Shown: in pieces, positions 53,880 to 63,974 of the stretch | How positions within the stretch are numbered: position 1 is the stretch's first letter | Layout of the letters: each line of letters starts with the position of its first letter | NCBI GenBank assembly: GCA_966250335.1 | Contig: CBINGZ010000017.1 | Coordinates: forward strand, 33,563-97,562 | Source: OLB7 sp966250335 | GTDB lineage: Bacteria; Bacteroidota; Ignavibacteria; OLB7 | Reading direction: 5' to 3' | DNA length: 64,000 bases | Notes under the pieces: generated by a model | Database searches by the model: none | Told to the model about the DNA's origin: nothing | What the model saw: the letters and a program-made list of their open reading frames with translations, nothing else | Made by a program: the position numbers and the translations under genes

Positions 53880-54347
53880 GTTGTTTGCTCGGTTAAGTAG
53901 GCATTAACTGGGTACACATCATCCGGAGACCCCATCCCGAAGGGATGTCGGCCGTGAAAGCGTCATCACGCCCCGGGTGGCGGCCACGCAGGGTCCCGTA
54001 CAATGACGGGAAACCCGGGCGCCCTTGCCGGCGGCGCTGACGTTTCATTTGACTCTCTCTTCTTCCGACCACGATTGCGGCTCACATACGGCGTACACGG
54101 CTGCCCAGGAGATGGGCGAATCGGCTTGAGGATCGCCGAACTGTGTGTACTTCAACCTGCGGCGCAAGATGGGTCAGGGAGTGGAAGCCGGCCGGGACCC
54201 CTGAAGGCCCCCTCCCGACATTGCGTCGGGGTCGCCGCGTCTTCTCTTGAATCTCCCGTCCCTCCCGTTCCACTTTCTCCGCAACAGGCGTGGGCGGAGA
54301 GTTTGAAGGGATACGCTTGCGCGTTTCGTGAGACCTTTAATTCGTAG
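53880..54347 (-). promoter_or_regulatory. Long structured leader of the S10 superoperon
   Basis: From the promoter at 54354-54386 to rpsJ there is a ~468-nt leader with no gene. Perfect stems include CATCCC/GGGATG 53933-53947, TCCCGT/ACGGGA 53994-54011, GCCCA/TGGGC 54103-54117, TCGGC/GCCGA 54121-54139, CCCGAC/GTCGGG 54214-54230 and AGTGGAA/TTCCACT 54180-54186 with 54268-54274. E. coli has a ~170-nt S10 leader where L4 acts; this one is much longer. A homologous function is possible but not shown. Confidence 0.55.
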
Positions 54348-54353
54348 AGCCTG

Positions 54354-54386
54354 CAAATATAGGGGTGGGGTGGGGGCATTTCCAAA
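54354..54386 (-). promoter_or_regulatory. Consensus Bacteroidota promoter of the S10 superoperon
   Basis: On the minus strand TTTG (54383-54386), 21 nt spacer, TATATTTG (54354-54361) matches the -33/-7 consensus. The predicted start is near 54347. No other TAnnTTTG occurs between it and rpsJ. Confidence 0.8.
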
Positions 54387-54429
54387 CCGGCAGCGGGTTC
54401 TGAGCGGGGGTATTTGATCGCGAAATGTA

Positions 54430-54473
54430 AAGATCGCAGGTCGCTCCCGAGAGATCGGTCAAAGAGCGATCTT
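54430..54473 (+). other. Inverted repeat before the HIT gene
   Basis: AAGATCGC (54430-54437) and its complement GCGATCTT (54466-54473) are 28 nt apart in the region upstream of the HIT gene. They may form a leader hairpin or be half-sites for a regulator. No -7 element for the HIT gene was found. Confidence 0.35.
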
Positions 54474-54531
54474 GCAATACGGCCGTATCCGGCCGGATGA
54501 ACCGTTCATATCAATGCAGCAGAGGGAAGAG

Positions 54532-55014
54532 ATGACCGACGTATCACAACCGATTCGCTGCCTCAGTTGCGCCGTGGTCCGGGGTGAGAAAGAGCCGCCG
54601 GGAGGCACCATCCTCGAAACGGAGTTCTTTCATGCGCATCAGGATGTGGCCTACCCCGTTCCCGGCCTGGTCATCCTTGCCTCCAGACGCCACCTCCTCT
54701 GCCTCGACGAGCTCACCGACAAGGAGGCAACCGACTACATCACGCTTCTTCGACGGATTCGGAAGGCTCAGCGGGAGGTCCTGGGAATCGAGCACGTCTA
54801 TTACTTCTACAACGAGGATACGACCCATCATTTCCATACCTGGATGGTCCCCCGCTACGACTGGATGCGCGCATTCGGACGCTCCGTCGAGTCGCTCCGT
54901 CCCATCCTCCTTCATGCCCGAACGACCATGACCGACCAGACGCATCCGGCGCTTGTGGTGGAGAGTGTGCGGAGACTGAGAGATGCGCTCTCCGGGGAAG
55001 AGACCGTTCGATGA
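54532..55014 (+). CDS. HIT-family hydrolase (Ap4A-type)
   Basis: The protein (160 residues from ATG 54532) has a histidine-triad motif THHFHTWMV (His-x-His followed by hydrophobics) and the HIT fold lead-in EFFHAHQDVAYPVPGLVILA. Such enzymes hydrolyse dinucleoside polyphosphates or other nucleotide conjugates. CLSC near the start may bind metal. I chose this ATG because AGAGGGAAG directly precedes it; upstream ATGs at 54472 and 54514 lack a site. It is encoded against the ribosomal operons and lies convergent to the T9SS gene. Confidence 0.8.
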   Translation: MTDVSQPIRCLSCAVVRGEKEPPGGTILETEFFHAHQDVAYPVPGLVILASRRHLLCLDELTDKEATDYITLLRRIRKAQREVLGIEHVYYFYNEDTTHHFHTWMVPRYDWMRAFGRSVESLRPILLHARTTMTDQTHPALVVESVRRLRDALSGEETVR

Positions 55015-55075
55015 CGGCACGGGCCGTCGTAACCACCTCCCGATTCCTCTCCCTCCCTGCATGCTCGTCGTGCGT

Positions 55076-56857
55076 CTACCGCACCACCAGCCGCAGGTGC
55101 CGGATCCGGTCCGCACCGACAACCTCGACGAAATAGACTCCCGCCGGCTCCCCGTTCAGATCGATTGCGAACGCCGGCTCGCGTACCTCCTTCCATTCCC
55201 TCACGACCTCCCCCCTGATGTCCAGCAGACGGAGAGCGCTCACCTGAACGTTGCGGGGAACCGTGAGAACGGCCGACCGGGTCGCGGGATTCGGAGCCAG
55301 AGAGAACCCGTCGGCGGAGGGAGCCTGGGGAACGTCGAGGAAATCGCACCCGAACGGATGAAGCCGTACCATGAACGATTCCTGCGGTCGCGACGCGATA
55401 CGATTCTCCTCCCTCTCGCAGGGATCGAAGTCGACGGTGTCGTTGAACATGCCGTCGATAAAGATGTGATCGTAGGAACCCAGAGCCAGTCCGTAGACCT
55501 GGTCATGATCCTCAAGAGTATCGCGATCGTTCCTTGCACCGACCGTATACGACCAGAGGAAATCCCCCGCGGACCCCAGCTTGATCACGAAGCCGTCGTC
55601 TCCCCCCTGTGATATCAGGTCGACGACACCGGGTCCCGGATCGACGTCGAGGGTATCTTCGAAGACTCCGCCGAGATAGACGGCTCCCTTGGAATCGGCA
55701 ACGACCGCGCTCCCCAGATCGGTGCCGCTCCCCCCGAACCGCACGGCTCCGGCGTAGTTCCCCGCCGTATCGAGCGTCAGCAGGAAGATATCGTAGCTCC
55801 CCGCCGAGGTGAGGTTCGCCCTCTCCGCGCCGGGATCGAAATCGACGGTGTTCTCGAAATATCCCGTTGCGTGCAGACGCGATCCCTCCAGCGCCATGTT
55901 GAAGAAATCCGCGGATCGGTCCCCCGTACCGATCTGCCGTCCCCAGCGGAACCTCCCCATGCCGTCGAGTTTGACGATGAACGGGTCGGAGGGGGTTCCC
56001 AGCGAATCACCCGGTCCCGGATCGAAGTCGGGACGAACGTCCCTCTCAGCGAGACCGGCGAGATAGATGTTCCCCGCGGCATCGGTGGCGATGCCGCGAT
56101 GGCTCCTGCCGACCCCCAGATGCAGCGCCCAGCGATAGTTTCCCGCGCTGTCGAGCTTCAGCAGATAACTGCCGCAGCATATCGAATCAGGATAGGAAAG
56201 AAGATGGGACTCCGGCCCCGGATCGAAGTCGATCGGGGACTCGGTCGAGGCCCCGTAGCTGCCGAGGAGGATAAGATCCCCGGAGGGATCGACCGAAAGC
56301 GCCCCTCCCTCACTCCCTGGAATCGTGATGGCCCGAACGAACCTCCCATCGGTCGTCAGCTTGACGATGTAGCTGTTCTGGCTGTAGGTGGACGAGCCGA
56401 ATCTGGTGAGATAGGGATTCCCCTGCGCGGTGCGCAGATCGGCGGCCGGTCCCGGATCGAAATCAACGGTGCCGTTGAAGCTGCCGGTAATGTAGACATG
56501 TCCCGATCCGTCCAACCCCACGGCGCTCGCCCGGTCGGCGCCGGAGCCTCCGAACTGATGCACCCACTGGAAATCACCCTCATGATCGAGTTTGAGCAGA
56601 TAGGCATCGAACGCTCCCGCGGAGGTTCGTTCCGCCACCGCCAGGCTCGGGTCGAAATCGACGGTCCCCGAGAACGACCCGACGATGTAGACGTTATCGG
56701 CCTTGTCCAGAGCGATCAGCGAGGGGTTCTGCCCTTCTCCCACACGGCGATTCGCTCCGTAGTTCTTCGCCCAGAAGAGTCCCGGCGGTTCGGAGGTCTG
56801 GGCTGCCGCCGTCGACAGGAGAACCATGCAGATGAGAAGGGGAAGGAGTGCTTTCAT
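55076..56857 (-). CDS. T9SS-secreted beta-propeller-like protein (SBBP/DFDPG repeats)
   Basis: From ATG 56857 the protein has 593 residues: a signal peptide (LLPLLICMVLLSTAAAQ), then seven repeats built around VDFDPG-like motifs (GTVDFDPS, GTVDFDPGP, PIDFDPGP, RPDFDPGP, NTVDFDPGA, DTLDVDPGP, DTVDFDPC) spaced about 50-85 residues apart, each with a following KLD/G.F.W segment, and a T9SS type A sorting domain at the end (SLAPNPATRSAVLTVP, LLDIRGEVV, GVYFVEVVG). Seven repeats suit a seven-bladed propeller. The protein is predicted to be exported by Sec, then by T9SS, and attached or released at the surface. It interrupts the usual tuf-rpsJ linkage. Confidence 0.85.
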   Translation of the reverse strand: MKALLPLLICMVLLSTAAAQTSEPPGLFWAKNYGANRRVGEGQNPSLIALDKADNVYIVGSFSGTVDFDPSLAVAERTSAGAFDAYLLKLDHEGDFQWVHQFGGSGADRASAVGLDGSGHVYITGSFNGTVDFDPGPAADLRTAQGNPYLTRFGSSTYSQNSYIVKLTTDGRFVRAITIPGSEGGALSVDPSGDLILLGSYGASTESPIDFDPGPESHLLSYPDSICCGSYLLKLDSAGNYRWALHLGVGRSHRGIATDAAGNIYLAGLAERDVRPDFDPGPGDSLGTPSDPFIVKLDGMGRFRWGRQIGTGDRSADFFNMALEGSRLHATGYFENTVDFDPGAERANLTSAGSYDIFLLTLDTAGNYAGAVRFGGSGTDLGSAVVADSKGAVYLGGVFEDTLDVDPGPGVVDLISQGGDDGFVIKLGSAGDFLWSYTVGARNDRDTLEDHDQVYGLALGSYDHIFIDGMFNDTVDFDPCEREENRIASRPQESFMVRLHPFGCDFLDVPQAPSADGFSLAPNPATRSAVLTVPRNVQVSALRLLDIRGEVVREWKEVREPAFAIDLNGEPAGVYFVEVVGADRIRHLRLVVR

Positions 56858-56911
56858 GATATGCAGAATTATCGATGACGAAGGGAGTGCCGACAGATTC
56901 CGGGGAAGTTG

Positions 56912-56919
56912 CAAAGATA
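56912..56919 (-). promoter_or_regulatory. -7 element (TATCTTTG) of the T9SS gene
   Basis: TATCTTTG followed by CAA on the minus strand fits TAnnTTTG. It directly abuts the tuf terminator, which occupies the place of a -33 box. Predicted start near 56905, ~50 nt before the ATG. Confidence 0.55.
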
Positions 56920-56929
56920 TGGTCCCAAT

Positions 56930-56960
56930 AAAAAGCCCCCTCCGATAACTCGGAGGGGGC
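56930..56960 (-). terminator. Intrinsic terminator of tuf (end of the str operon)
   Basis: CCCCCTCCGA 56936-56945 pairs with TCGGAGGGGG 56950-56959 around TAAC, with one further G-C pair, followed on the minus strand by a short T-run (A at 56930-56934). It is 30 nt past the tuf stop. Confidence 0.9.
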
Positions 56961-56989
56961 CAGATCATCCGGTGGAAACCGGAACTATC

Positions 56990-58195
56990 TCACTCGAGGA
57001 TCTTCGTGACGACGCCTGCGCCCACCGTACGGCCGCCTTCGCGGATAGCGAAGCGGAGGCCTTCCTCCATAGCGATCGTCGTGATGAGCTCGACCGTGAT
57101 GTTGTCGATGTTGTCGCCCGGCATCACCATCTCCGTGCCGGCCGGGAGGGTGCAGATGCCGGTCACGTCGGTCGTACGGAAGTAGAACTGCGGACGGTAG
57201 CCGTTGAAGAACGGCGTGTGGCGGCCACCCTCTTCCTTCGAGAGGACGTAGACCTGCGCCGTGAACTTCGTGTGCGGCGTGATGCTTCCCGGCTTGGAGA
57301 TGACCATGCCGCGCTCGAGCTCGTCCTTGTTGACGCCGCGGAGCAGCAGACCGACGTTGTCACCCGCCTGCCCCTCGTCGAGGAGCTTGCGGAACATTTC
57401 GATGCCGGTCACGACCGACTTCTTCTTGGCGCCGAAGCCGACGATTTCGACTTCATCGTTGACATGGAGCACACCGCGCTCGATACGGCCCGTGCCGACC
57501 GTTCCGCGACCCGTGATCGAGAAGACATCCTCGACCGGCATCAGGAACGGCTTGTCGGTCTCACGGAGCGGGGTCGGGATATACTCGTCGACCGCGTCCA
57601 TCAGGTTCCAGATGCACTGGAGACGGGGATCGTCCATCGCGGCGCCCGAGCTGCCTGCCTCGAGAGCGTGGAGAGCCGAGCCGTGCACGATGGGGATATC
57701 ATCGCCGGGGAACTCGTACTTCGACAGAAGCTCGCGAACTTCCAGCTCGACCAGCTCCAGGAGATCCGGATCGGCAATGTCGACCTTGTTCAGGAACACG
57801 ACGATACGGGGAACACCGACCTGACGGCAGAGCAGGATATGCTCGCGGGTCTGCGGCATCGGACCGTCCGTGGCGGCGACGACGAGGATCGCACCGTCCA
57901 TCTGGGCGGCGCCCGTGATCATGTTCTTCACGTAGTCGGCGTGGCCCGGGCAGTCGACGTGAGCGTAGTGACGCTTGTCGGTCTGGTACTCGACGTGGGC
58001 CGTGGCGATTGTGATACCGCGAGCGCGCTCTTCCGGAGCGTTATCGATCGAGTCGAACGAGCGGGTCTCACCGCCGAACTTCTTCGCCAGCGCCATGGTG
58101 ATGGCAGCCGTCAGTGTGGTCTTGCCGTGGTCGACGTGGCCGATCGTACCCACGTTCACGTGGGGCTTACTGCGGTCAAATTTCTCTTTTGCCAT
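56990..58195 (-). CDS. tuf: Elongation factor Tu
   Basis: The 401-residue GTPase has G1 GHVDHGKTT, the RGITIATAHVEY switch region, G3 DCPGHADYVKNM, and G4 NKVD; RSFDSIDNAPEERARGITI is typical of Bacteroidota-type EF-Tu. It delivers aminoacyl-tRNA to the ribosome. Preceded by AGGAGATTTTC. It is the last gene of the str operon, 101 nt after fusA, and ends at a strong intrinsic terminator. Only this tuf copy is in the window. Confidence 0.97.
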   Translation of the reverse strand: MAKEKFDRSKPHVNVGTIGHVDHGKTTLTAAITMALAKKFGGETRSFDSIDNAPEERARGITIATAHVEYQTDKRHYAHVDCPGHADYVKNMITGAAQMDGAILVVAATDGPMPQTREHILLCRQVGVPRIVVFLNKVDIADPDLLELVELEVRELLSKYEFPGDDIPIVHGSALHALEAGSSGAAMDDPRLQCIWNLMDAVDEYIPTPLRETDKPFLMPVEDVFSITGRGTVGTGRIERGVLHVNDEVEIVGFGAKKKSVVTGIEMFRKLLDEGQAGDNVGLLLRGVNKDELERGMVISKPGSITPHTKFTAQVYVLSKEEGGRHTPFFNGYRPQFYFRTTDVTGICTLPAGTEMVMPGDNIDNITVELITTIAMEEGLRFAIREGGRTVGAGVVTKILE

Positions 58196-58296
58196 TCCTG
58201 AAAATCTCCTCTACGAGAAGTTGATAAGGGTATATGTTGATTGACTGTCTTCCTTCTTGCCTGCACGGAGAGACCCGGAGGAAGGCTCCGCCCGGC

Positions 58297-60411
<2,115 letters not shown>

Positions 60412-60585
60412 GATAGTTGACTGAATCGTTTCGTGATAAATGCTCTTTACCTGTTCATCATGCGCCGGCACGATCACCGTAGCCGATTGTAGTCCATCGT
60501 CCCTGCCTGTTCGATACGGATGACCGCGATCGGAGGAACCGACCGTGGTGATGAAAAGACCGTAAGGAAACCCTCGGTGGAATGA

Positions 60586-61053
60586 TTACCAGCGGAAGTG
60601 TGCGAACGCCTTGTTGGCGTCGGCCATACGGTGCACGTCCTCGCGCTTCTTGACCGCGCTTCCCTCGCCGTTGGAGGCGGCGATCAGCTCTGCGGCCAGA
60701 CGCTCCCGCATGTTCTTCTCGCGGCGGTCGCCGGAGTACCGGATGAGCCAGCGGATGCCCAGCGCTACACGACGATCAGGGCGAACTTCCATTGGAACCT
60801 GATAGGTGGAACCGCCCACACGGCGCGAGCGGACCTCGACGGCCGGCGAGGCGTTGGCCAGAGCGCGACGGAAGACCTCCAGCGGGTCCTGCTGCGTCCG
60901 CTCGGCGACAAGATCCATCGCCCCGTAAAGGATGTCTCGTGCGATTCCCTTCTTGCCGTCTTCGATCAGGTTGTTGATGAACCGGGCAACGGTGACATCA
61001 TTAAATCGAGGATCGGGAATAATCCGGCGCTTGTCTGCGCGTTTCTTTCTCAT
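60586..61053 (-). CDS. rpsG: 30S ribosomal protein S7
   Basis: The 155-residue protein (MRKKRADKRRIIPDPRFNDV, FINNLIEDGKKGIARDILYG, RVGGSTYQVPMEVRPDRRVA, ending ANKAFAHFRW) is complete S7, the primary organiser of the 30S head. A 174-nt spacer separates it from fusA. Confidence 0.97.
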   Translation of the reverse strand: MRKKRADKRRIIPDPRFNDVTVARFINNLIEDGKKGIARDILYGAMDLVAERTQQDPLEVFRRALANASPAVEVRSRRVGGSTYQVPMEVRPDRRVALGIRWLIRYSGDRREKNMRERLAAELIAASNGEGSAVKKREDVHRMADANKAFAHFRW

Positions 61054-61177
61054 TCCTGTATGCTGTTAAGGTTACGTGTGTCGATCCCTGTTCGCCGTGA
61101 CTCCCGGCCGGACCCCTTCACCCGAACCCGCCGGTCGCGGCTCCGCACGCGCGGGGACCCCGACCGAACGGAGGTGA

Positions 61178-61552
61178 TTACTTCTTGGGTCGCTTGGCGC
61201 CGTACTTCGAACGTGCCTGCATCCGCTTGTTCACACCCTGGGTGTCCAGCGTGCCGCGGATGATATGATAGCGAACGCCCGGAAGGTCCTTCACGCGGCC
61301 GCCGCGGATCAGCACGATCGAGTGCTCCTGAAGGTTGTGCCCCTCACCCGGGATGTACGCCGTGACCTCGAGTTGGTTCGTCAGGCGCACACGAGCGACC
61401 TTGCGAAGCGCCGAGTTCGGCTTCTTCGGCGTCGTCGTGTAGACGCGCGTGCACACCCCGCGACGCTGCGGGCATGAGTCGAGCGCCGGCGAAGCGCTCT
61501 TATACGGCTCCTCGCGCCGCCCCTTGCGGACTAGCTGGTTGATTGTCGGCAC
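61178..61552 (-). CDS. rpsL: 30S ribosomal protein S12
   Basis: The 124-residue protein (PTINQLVRKGRREEPYKSAS, TTTPKKPNSALRKVARVRLT, PGEGHNLQEHSIVLIRGGRV, KDLPGVRYHIIRG) is complete S12 of the decoding centre. The lysines in TPKKPNS and in GRVKDLPG, where streptomycin-resistance changes occur, are wild type. It is the first gene of the str operon, with a promoter 56-86 nt upstream. Confidence 0.97.
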   Translation of the reverse strand: MPTINQLVRKGRREEPYKSASPALDSCPQRRGVCTRVYTTTPKKPNSALRKVARVRLTNQLEVTAYIPGEGHNLQEHSIVLIRGGRVKDLPGVRYHIIRGTLDTQGVNKRMQARSKYGAKRPKK

Positions 61553-61607
61553 AGCTCGGTACTACGATTTATGATTAGTAAACGTCTCGAAATATCGATG
61601 AAGACTG

Positions 61608-61638
61608 CGAATATATGGAGGTGGGTCCTATTGGACAA
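61608..61638 (-). promoter_or_regulatory. Near-consensus promoter of the str operon
   Basis: On the minus strand TTG (61636-61638), 20 nt spacer, TATATTCG (61608-61615): one mismatch to TAnnTTTG. Like the S10 promoter it is followed by CAG. Predicted start near 61601, giving a ~49-nt leader. Confidence 0.6.
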
Positions 61639-61696
61639 GCAAACCTTTTCGTAACACAGGCCGAATCGCCCCGGGAAAACCATTGTTACGTCTGGT

Positions 61697-61734
61697 CGAC
61701 CCGCGGAACACCCCCCGATGAAGCAGACGGGTCG
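61697..61734 (-). terminator. Weak inverted repeat past the lipoprotein gene
   Basis: CGACCCG 61697-61703 can pair with CGGGTCG 61728-61734 over a 24-nt loop, shortly after the lipoprotein stop. A terminator role is uncertain. Confidence 0.3.
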
Positions 61735-61752
61735 GGGATGATCACGACGCGA

Positions 61753-62313
61753 CTACCGGGCCGTTCCCGAAGCTCGGCCGGAACCGGCGGTATCGGCCGG
61801 CGCGGGAGCCGGAACCGGCGCGGGACGAGGGGGGACCATTCCATGCTTGATCGCCGCGGAAGCGGGTGTCGGCGGCACGGTGTAGCGGTACTCGCCGTTC
61901 TCCCGGCGCATGATCACCACATCGACCGGCCTCCCCGTATGGCGCACCGTAACGGCATAGAGGGTGTCGACGGCAAGGATCTCGTAATCCCCCTTGAATC
62001 GGTCGGCAACGGAACCGCCGATCGAATCGATCATCGTGACGAACGCGTCGCGGCCGCTCAGATTCGTCATCCCCCTCCCACCGGCCCACTGTCTCCCCAT
62101 CAGCTCGACGTCGGCGCGCTGACCGCTGTCGAGCAGCTCGTAGATCTTCCCCCCCTGTGCCGTCGCGTTCGCCTTGGCCCACTTGTCGTACCCCGCCCTG
62201 ATATCCCCCGTCCCGGAACCTTCGGCGGAACCGGGCCGGTTGTCGGAACAGCCCGAGACGCAGAGAAGCGCGGCCAGGATCGGTGCGGTGCGGAAGAGGA
62301 TGCGAGTCTTCAT
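61753..62313 (-). CDS. Predicted lipoprotein, unknown function
   Basis: From ATG 62313 the protein has 186 residues: a lipoprotein signal peptide (FRTAPILAALLCVSGC), a helical region (RAGYDKWAKANATAQGGKIY) and a small alpha-beta region (YEILAVDTLYAVTVRHTGRP, VIMRRENGEYRYTVPP) that has the layout of a nuclear-transport-factor-like fold (weak resemblance), and a Pro/Ala-rich end. I do not recognise a specific family. A longer frame to 62571 lacks a signal peptide at its start. It is the gene upstream-adjacent to rpsL but separated by its promoter. Confidence 0.65.
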   Translation of the reverse strand: MKTRILFRTAPILAALLCVSGCSDNRPGSAEGSGTGDIRAGYDKWAKANATAQGGKIYELLDSGQRADVELMGRQWAGGRGMTNLSGRDAFVTMIDSIGGSVADRFKGDYEILAVDTLYAVTVRHTGRPVDVVIMRRENGEYRYTVPPTPASAAIKHGMVPPRPAPVPAPAPADTAGSGRASGTAR

Positions 62314-62518
62314 GACGGGTCGTTCGCTGTCGGATTCAGGGAAACAAGGGACCGGATTCGCTCCGTATGCGCCGATCGGCGTACGAAGGGGTGCAAACAT
62401 ACCGTATTCGGCGATGTCCGCAAAGCTCCGAAGGTCCCGTCCCTCCACCCCGGCCATACATCGTTCATACAGCCCCTTCCGCTGCGCTCGGTATGGAATA
62501 GATCGTAATTTGCACCCC

Positions 62519-63259
62519 ATGAAACAGCCGCGGATCACATTCCCCCCGGAGACGATCGTCCTCGGCGGCACCCCGGTGACCTACACGGTCCGCCGGAGCG
62601 CGCGCGCGCGGCATATGCGGATCACCATCTCCCCCCACAACGGACTGGTGGTCACCCTTCCGGCACGGCTGAAGCGCTATATCAACCCCGAGGAATTCCT
62701 GCGGGACAAGGAGGAATGGATCCTCCGCCACCTGAGCCGCATCCCGGAGGGAACGGCCTCGACGACCCTGAAACCGGGCTCCTCGATCCACTTCAAGGGG
62801 ACCGAATACCGGGTGAACGTGGCAAGGAACAAGGGACGCCGCCCCAGCGTCTCGATCTCCCACGGCGAGCTGCTGGTGATGCTTCCCGAGGATTTCGAGG
62901 GGGATCTGAAGGAGACGATCCGCGCCTGGGCACGGACGCAGGCGGAGAGGGTGATCCCCGAGGATGCCGAACGGTTCGCCCGGCTCATCGGCGTCGACTT
63001 CAACCGCGTGACGGTCCGCGACCAGAAGACCAAATGGGGAAGCTGCTCGCGCAAAGGGAATCTCTCCTTCAACTGGCGGCTGATCCTCTTCCCGAAACAG
63101 GTGCGGGAATATATCGTGATCCATGAACTCTGTCACCTGAAGCACTTCAACCACTCCCCCCGCTTCTGGGCGTTCGTGGAACGGTTCGATCCCCGCTACA
63201 GGGAGTCGATCGCCTGGCTGAAGGAAAACAGCGTACGGGTGGAAGGCCCGCTCCGCTAG
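62519..63259 (+). CDS. YgjP-like (DUF45/M48 type) zinc metallopeptidase
   Basis: The 246-residue protein has the family's VRRSARARHMRITISPHNGL, TVRDQKTKWGSCSRKGNLSF and the zinc site IHELCHLKHFNHSPRFW (HExxH plus a later His). YgjP-like proteins have been linked to the type I restriction HsdR region in some genomes, but their role is not settled. From the ATG at 62519 it has the usual length; the open frame continues upstream to 62174 without conserved features. The gene is divergent from the lipoprotein. Confidence 0.88.
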   Translation: MKQPRITFPPETIVLGGTPVTYTVRRSARARHMRITISPHNGLVVTLPARLKRYINPEEFLRDKEEWILRHLSRIPEGTASTTLKPGSSIHFKGTEYRVNVARNKGRRPSVSISHGELLVMLPEDFEGDLKETIRAWARTQAERVIPEDAERFARLIGVDFNRVTVRDQKTKWGSCSRKGNLSFNWRLILFPKQVREYIVIHELCHLKHFNHSPRFWAFVERFDPRYRESIAWLKENSVRVEGPLR

Positions 63260-63348
63260 CCCCTCCTGCTTTTTCCCACATTCCTCTCTTTTCCATTCCC
63301 CCGCCCCCGCGTATCTTCATCGGCTGCAATCACTTATTCCCCCCGTTG

Positions 63349-63921
63349 ATGCCAGATCTACGCGACAGACTCTTTACTCTCCGGAGTTATACCCCGATTC
63401 CCTTTCTCATCCTTGGACTCCTCTTCGGTCATCCGACGCCGGTCAGCCTGGCGGCGGGATTTCTCGTGGCGCTTCTCGGCGAGGCGATACGGTTCTGGGG
63501 GGTGGGACATGCCAGCTACGAAACAAGAGTGACCGGGACCGTGGGGGCCTCGCGGCTGGTCGTCTCCGGTCCCTTCGCCTATGTGCGGAATCCTCTCTAT
63601 GTGGGGAATATCCTTCTCTACGTCGGCTTCGGAGTCATGGCGAATCTCCTCTGGCTGGTGCTCTTCACCTTCGCCTGGTTCATCTTTCAGTATCATATGA
63701 TCGTCTCGCGCGAGGAGGAGTTCCTTCTCTCCAAGTTCGGGAAGGAGTATGAGGCGTTTCGGGCGGCGGTGCCTCGGTTTCTTCCGCGGGTTACGCCGTA
63801 TCTCGGGGATCGGTCGAGCAGAATCATGTGGGATGTGGCGTTTCGGAGCGAGCGGCGGACGTTTCAGGCGTTTCTCATTGCGTGCCTGTTGATGGGGGCT
63901 CGGTTTGTGTGGGTGAGGTAG
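63349..63921 (+). CDS. Isoprenylcysteine carboxyl methyltransferase-like membrane protein
   Basis: The 190-residue protein has four or more hydrophobic segments and the ICMT/PEMT family block LVVSGPFAYVRNPLYVGNIL, with a later REEEFLLSKFGKEYEAFRAAVPRFLP. These mark SAM-dependent integral membrane methyltransferases; bacterial members act on unknown small substrates or lipids. I use the ATG at 63349; an in-frame TTG is 3 nt before it. It lies 89 nt after the metallopeptidase gene on the same strand. Confidence 0.8.
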   Translation: MPDLRDRLFTLRSYTPIPFLILGLLFGHPTPVSLAAGFLVALLGEAIRFWGVGHASYETRVTGTVGASRLVVSGPFAYVRNPLYVGNILLYVGFGVMANLLWLVLFTFAWFIFQYHMIVSREEEFLLSKFGKEYEAFRAAVPRFLPRVTPYLGDRSSRIMWDVAFRSERRTFQAFLIACLLMGARFVWVR

Positions 63922-63956
63922 GGAGAGGAAGAGAGAAGAAGAAATTAAACAGGGAG

Positions 63957-63974
63957 CCACAGAGGACACAGAGG
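63957..63974 (+). repeat. Copy of a CCACAGAGGACACAGAGG-type motif
   Basis: CCACAGAGGACACAGAGG contains the tandem CACAGAGG unit twice. From memory, similar motifs recur in intergenic regions of many bacterial genomes. It lies at the right edge in a gene-free stretch (63922-64000) that is AG-rich. Confidence 0.5.

Noticed and set aside
54082..54385. Short minus-strand frames in the S10 leader (60-77 codons)
   Set aside because: They overlap one another in different frames, lack motifs, and one extends across the promoter.
62500..62521. TAATTTGC near the start of the metallopeptidase gene as a -7 element
   Set aside because: It is one base short of TAnnTTTG, and would place the start at or inside the start codon.
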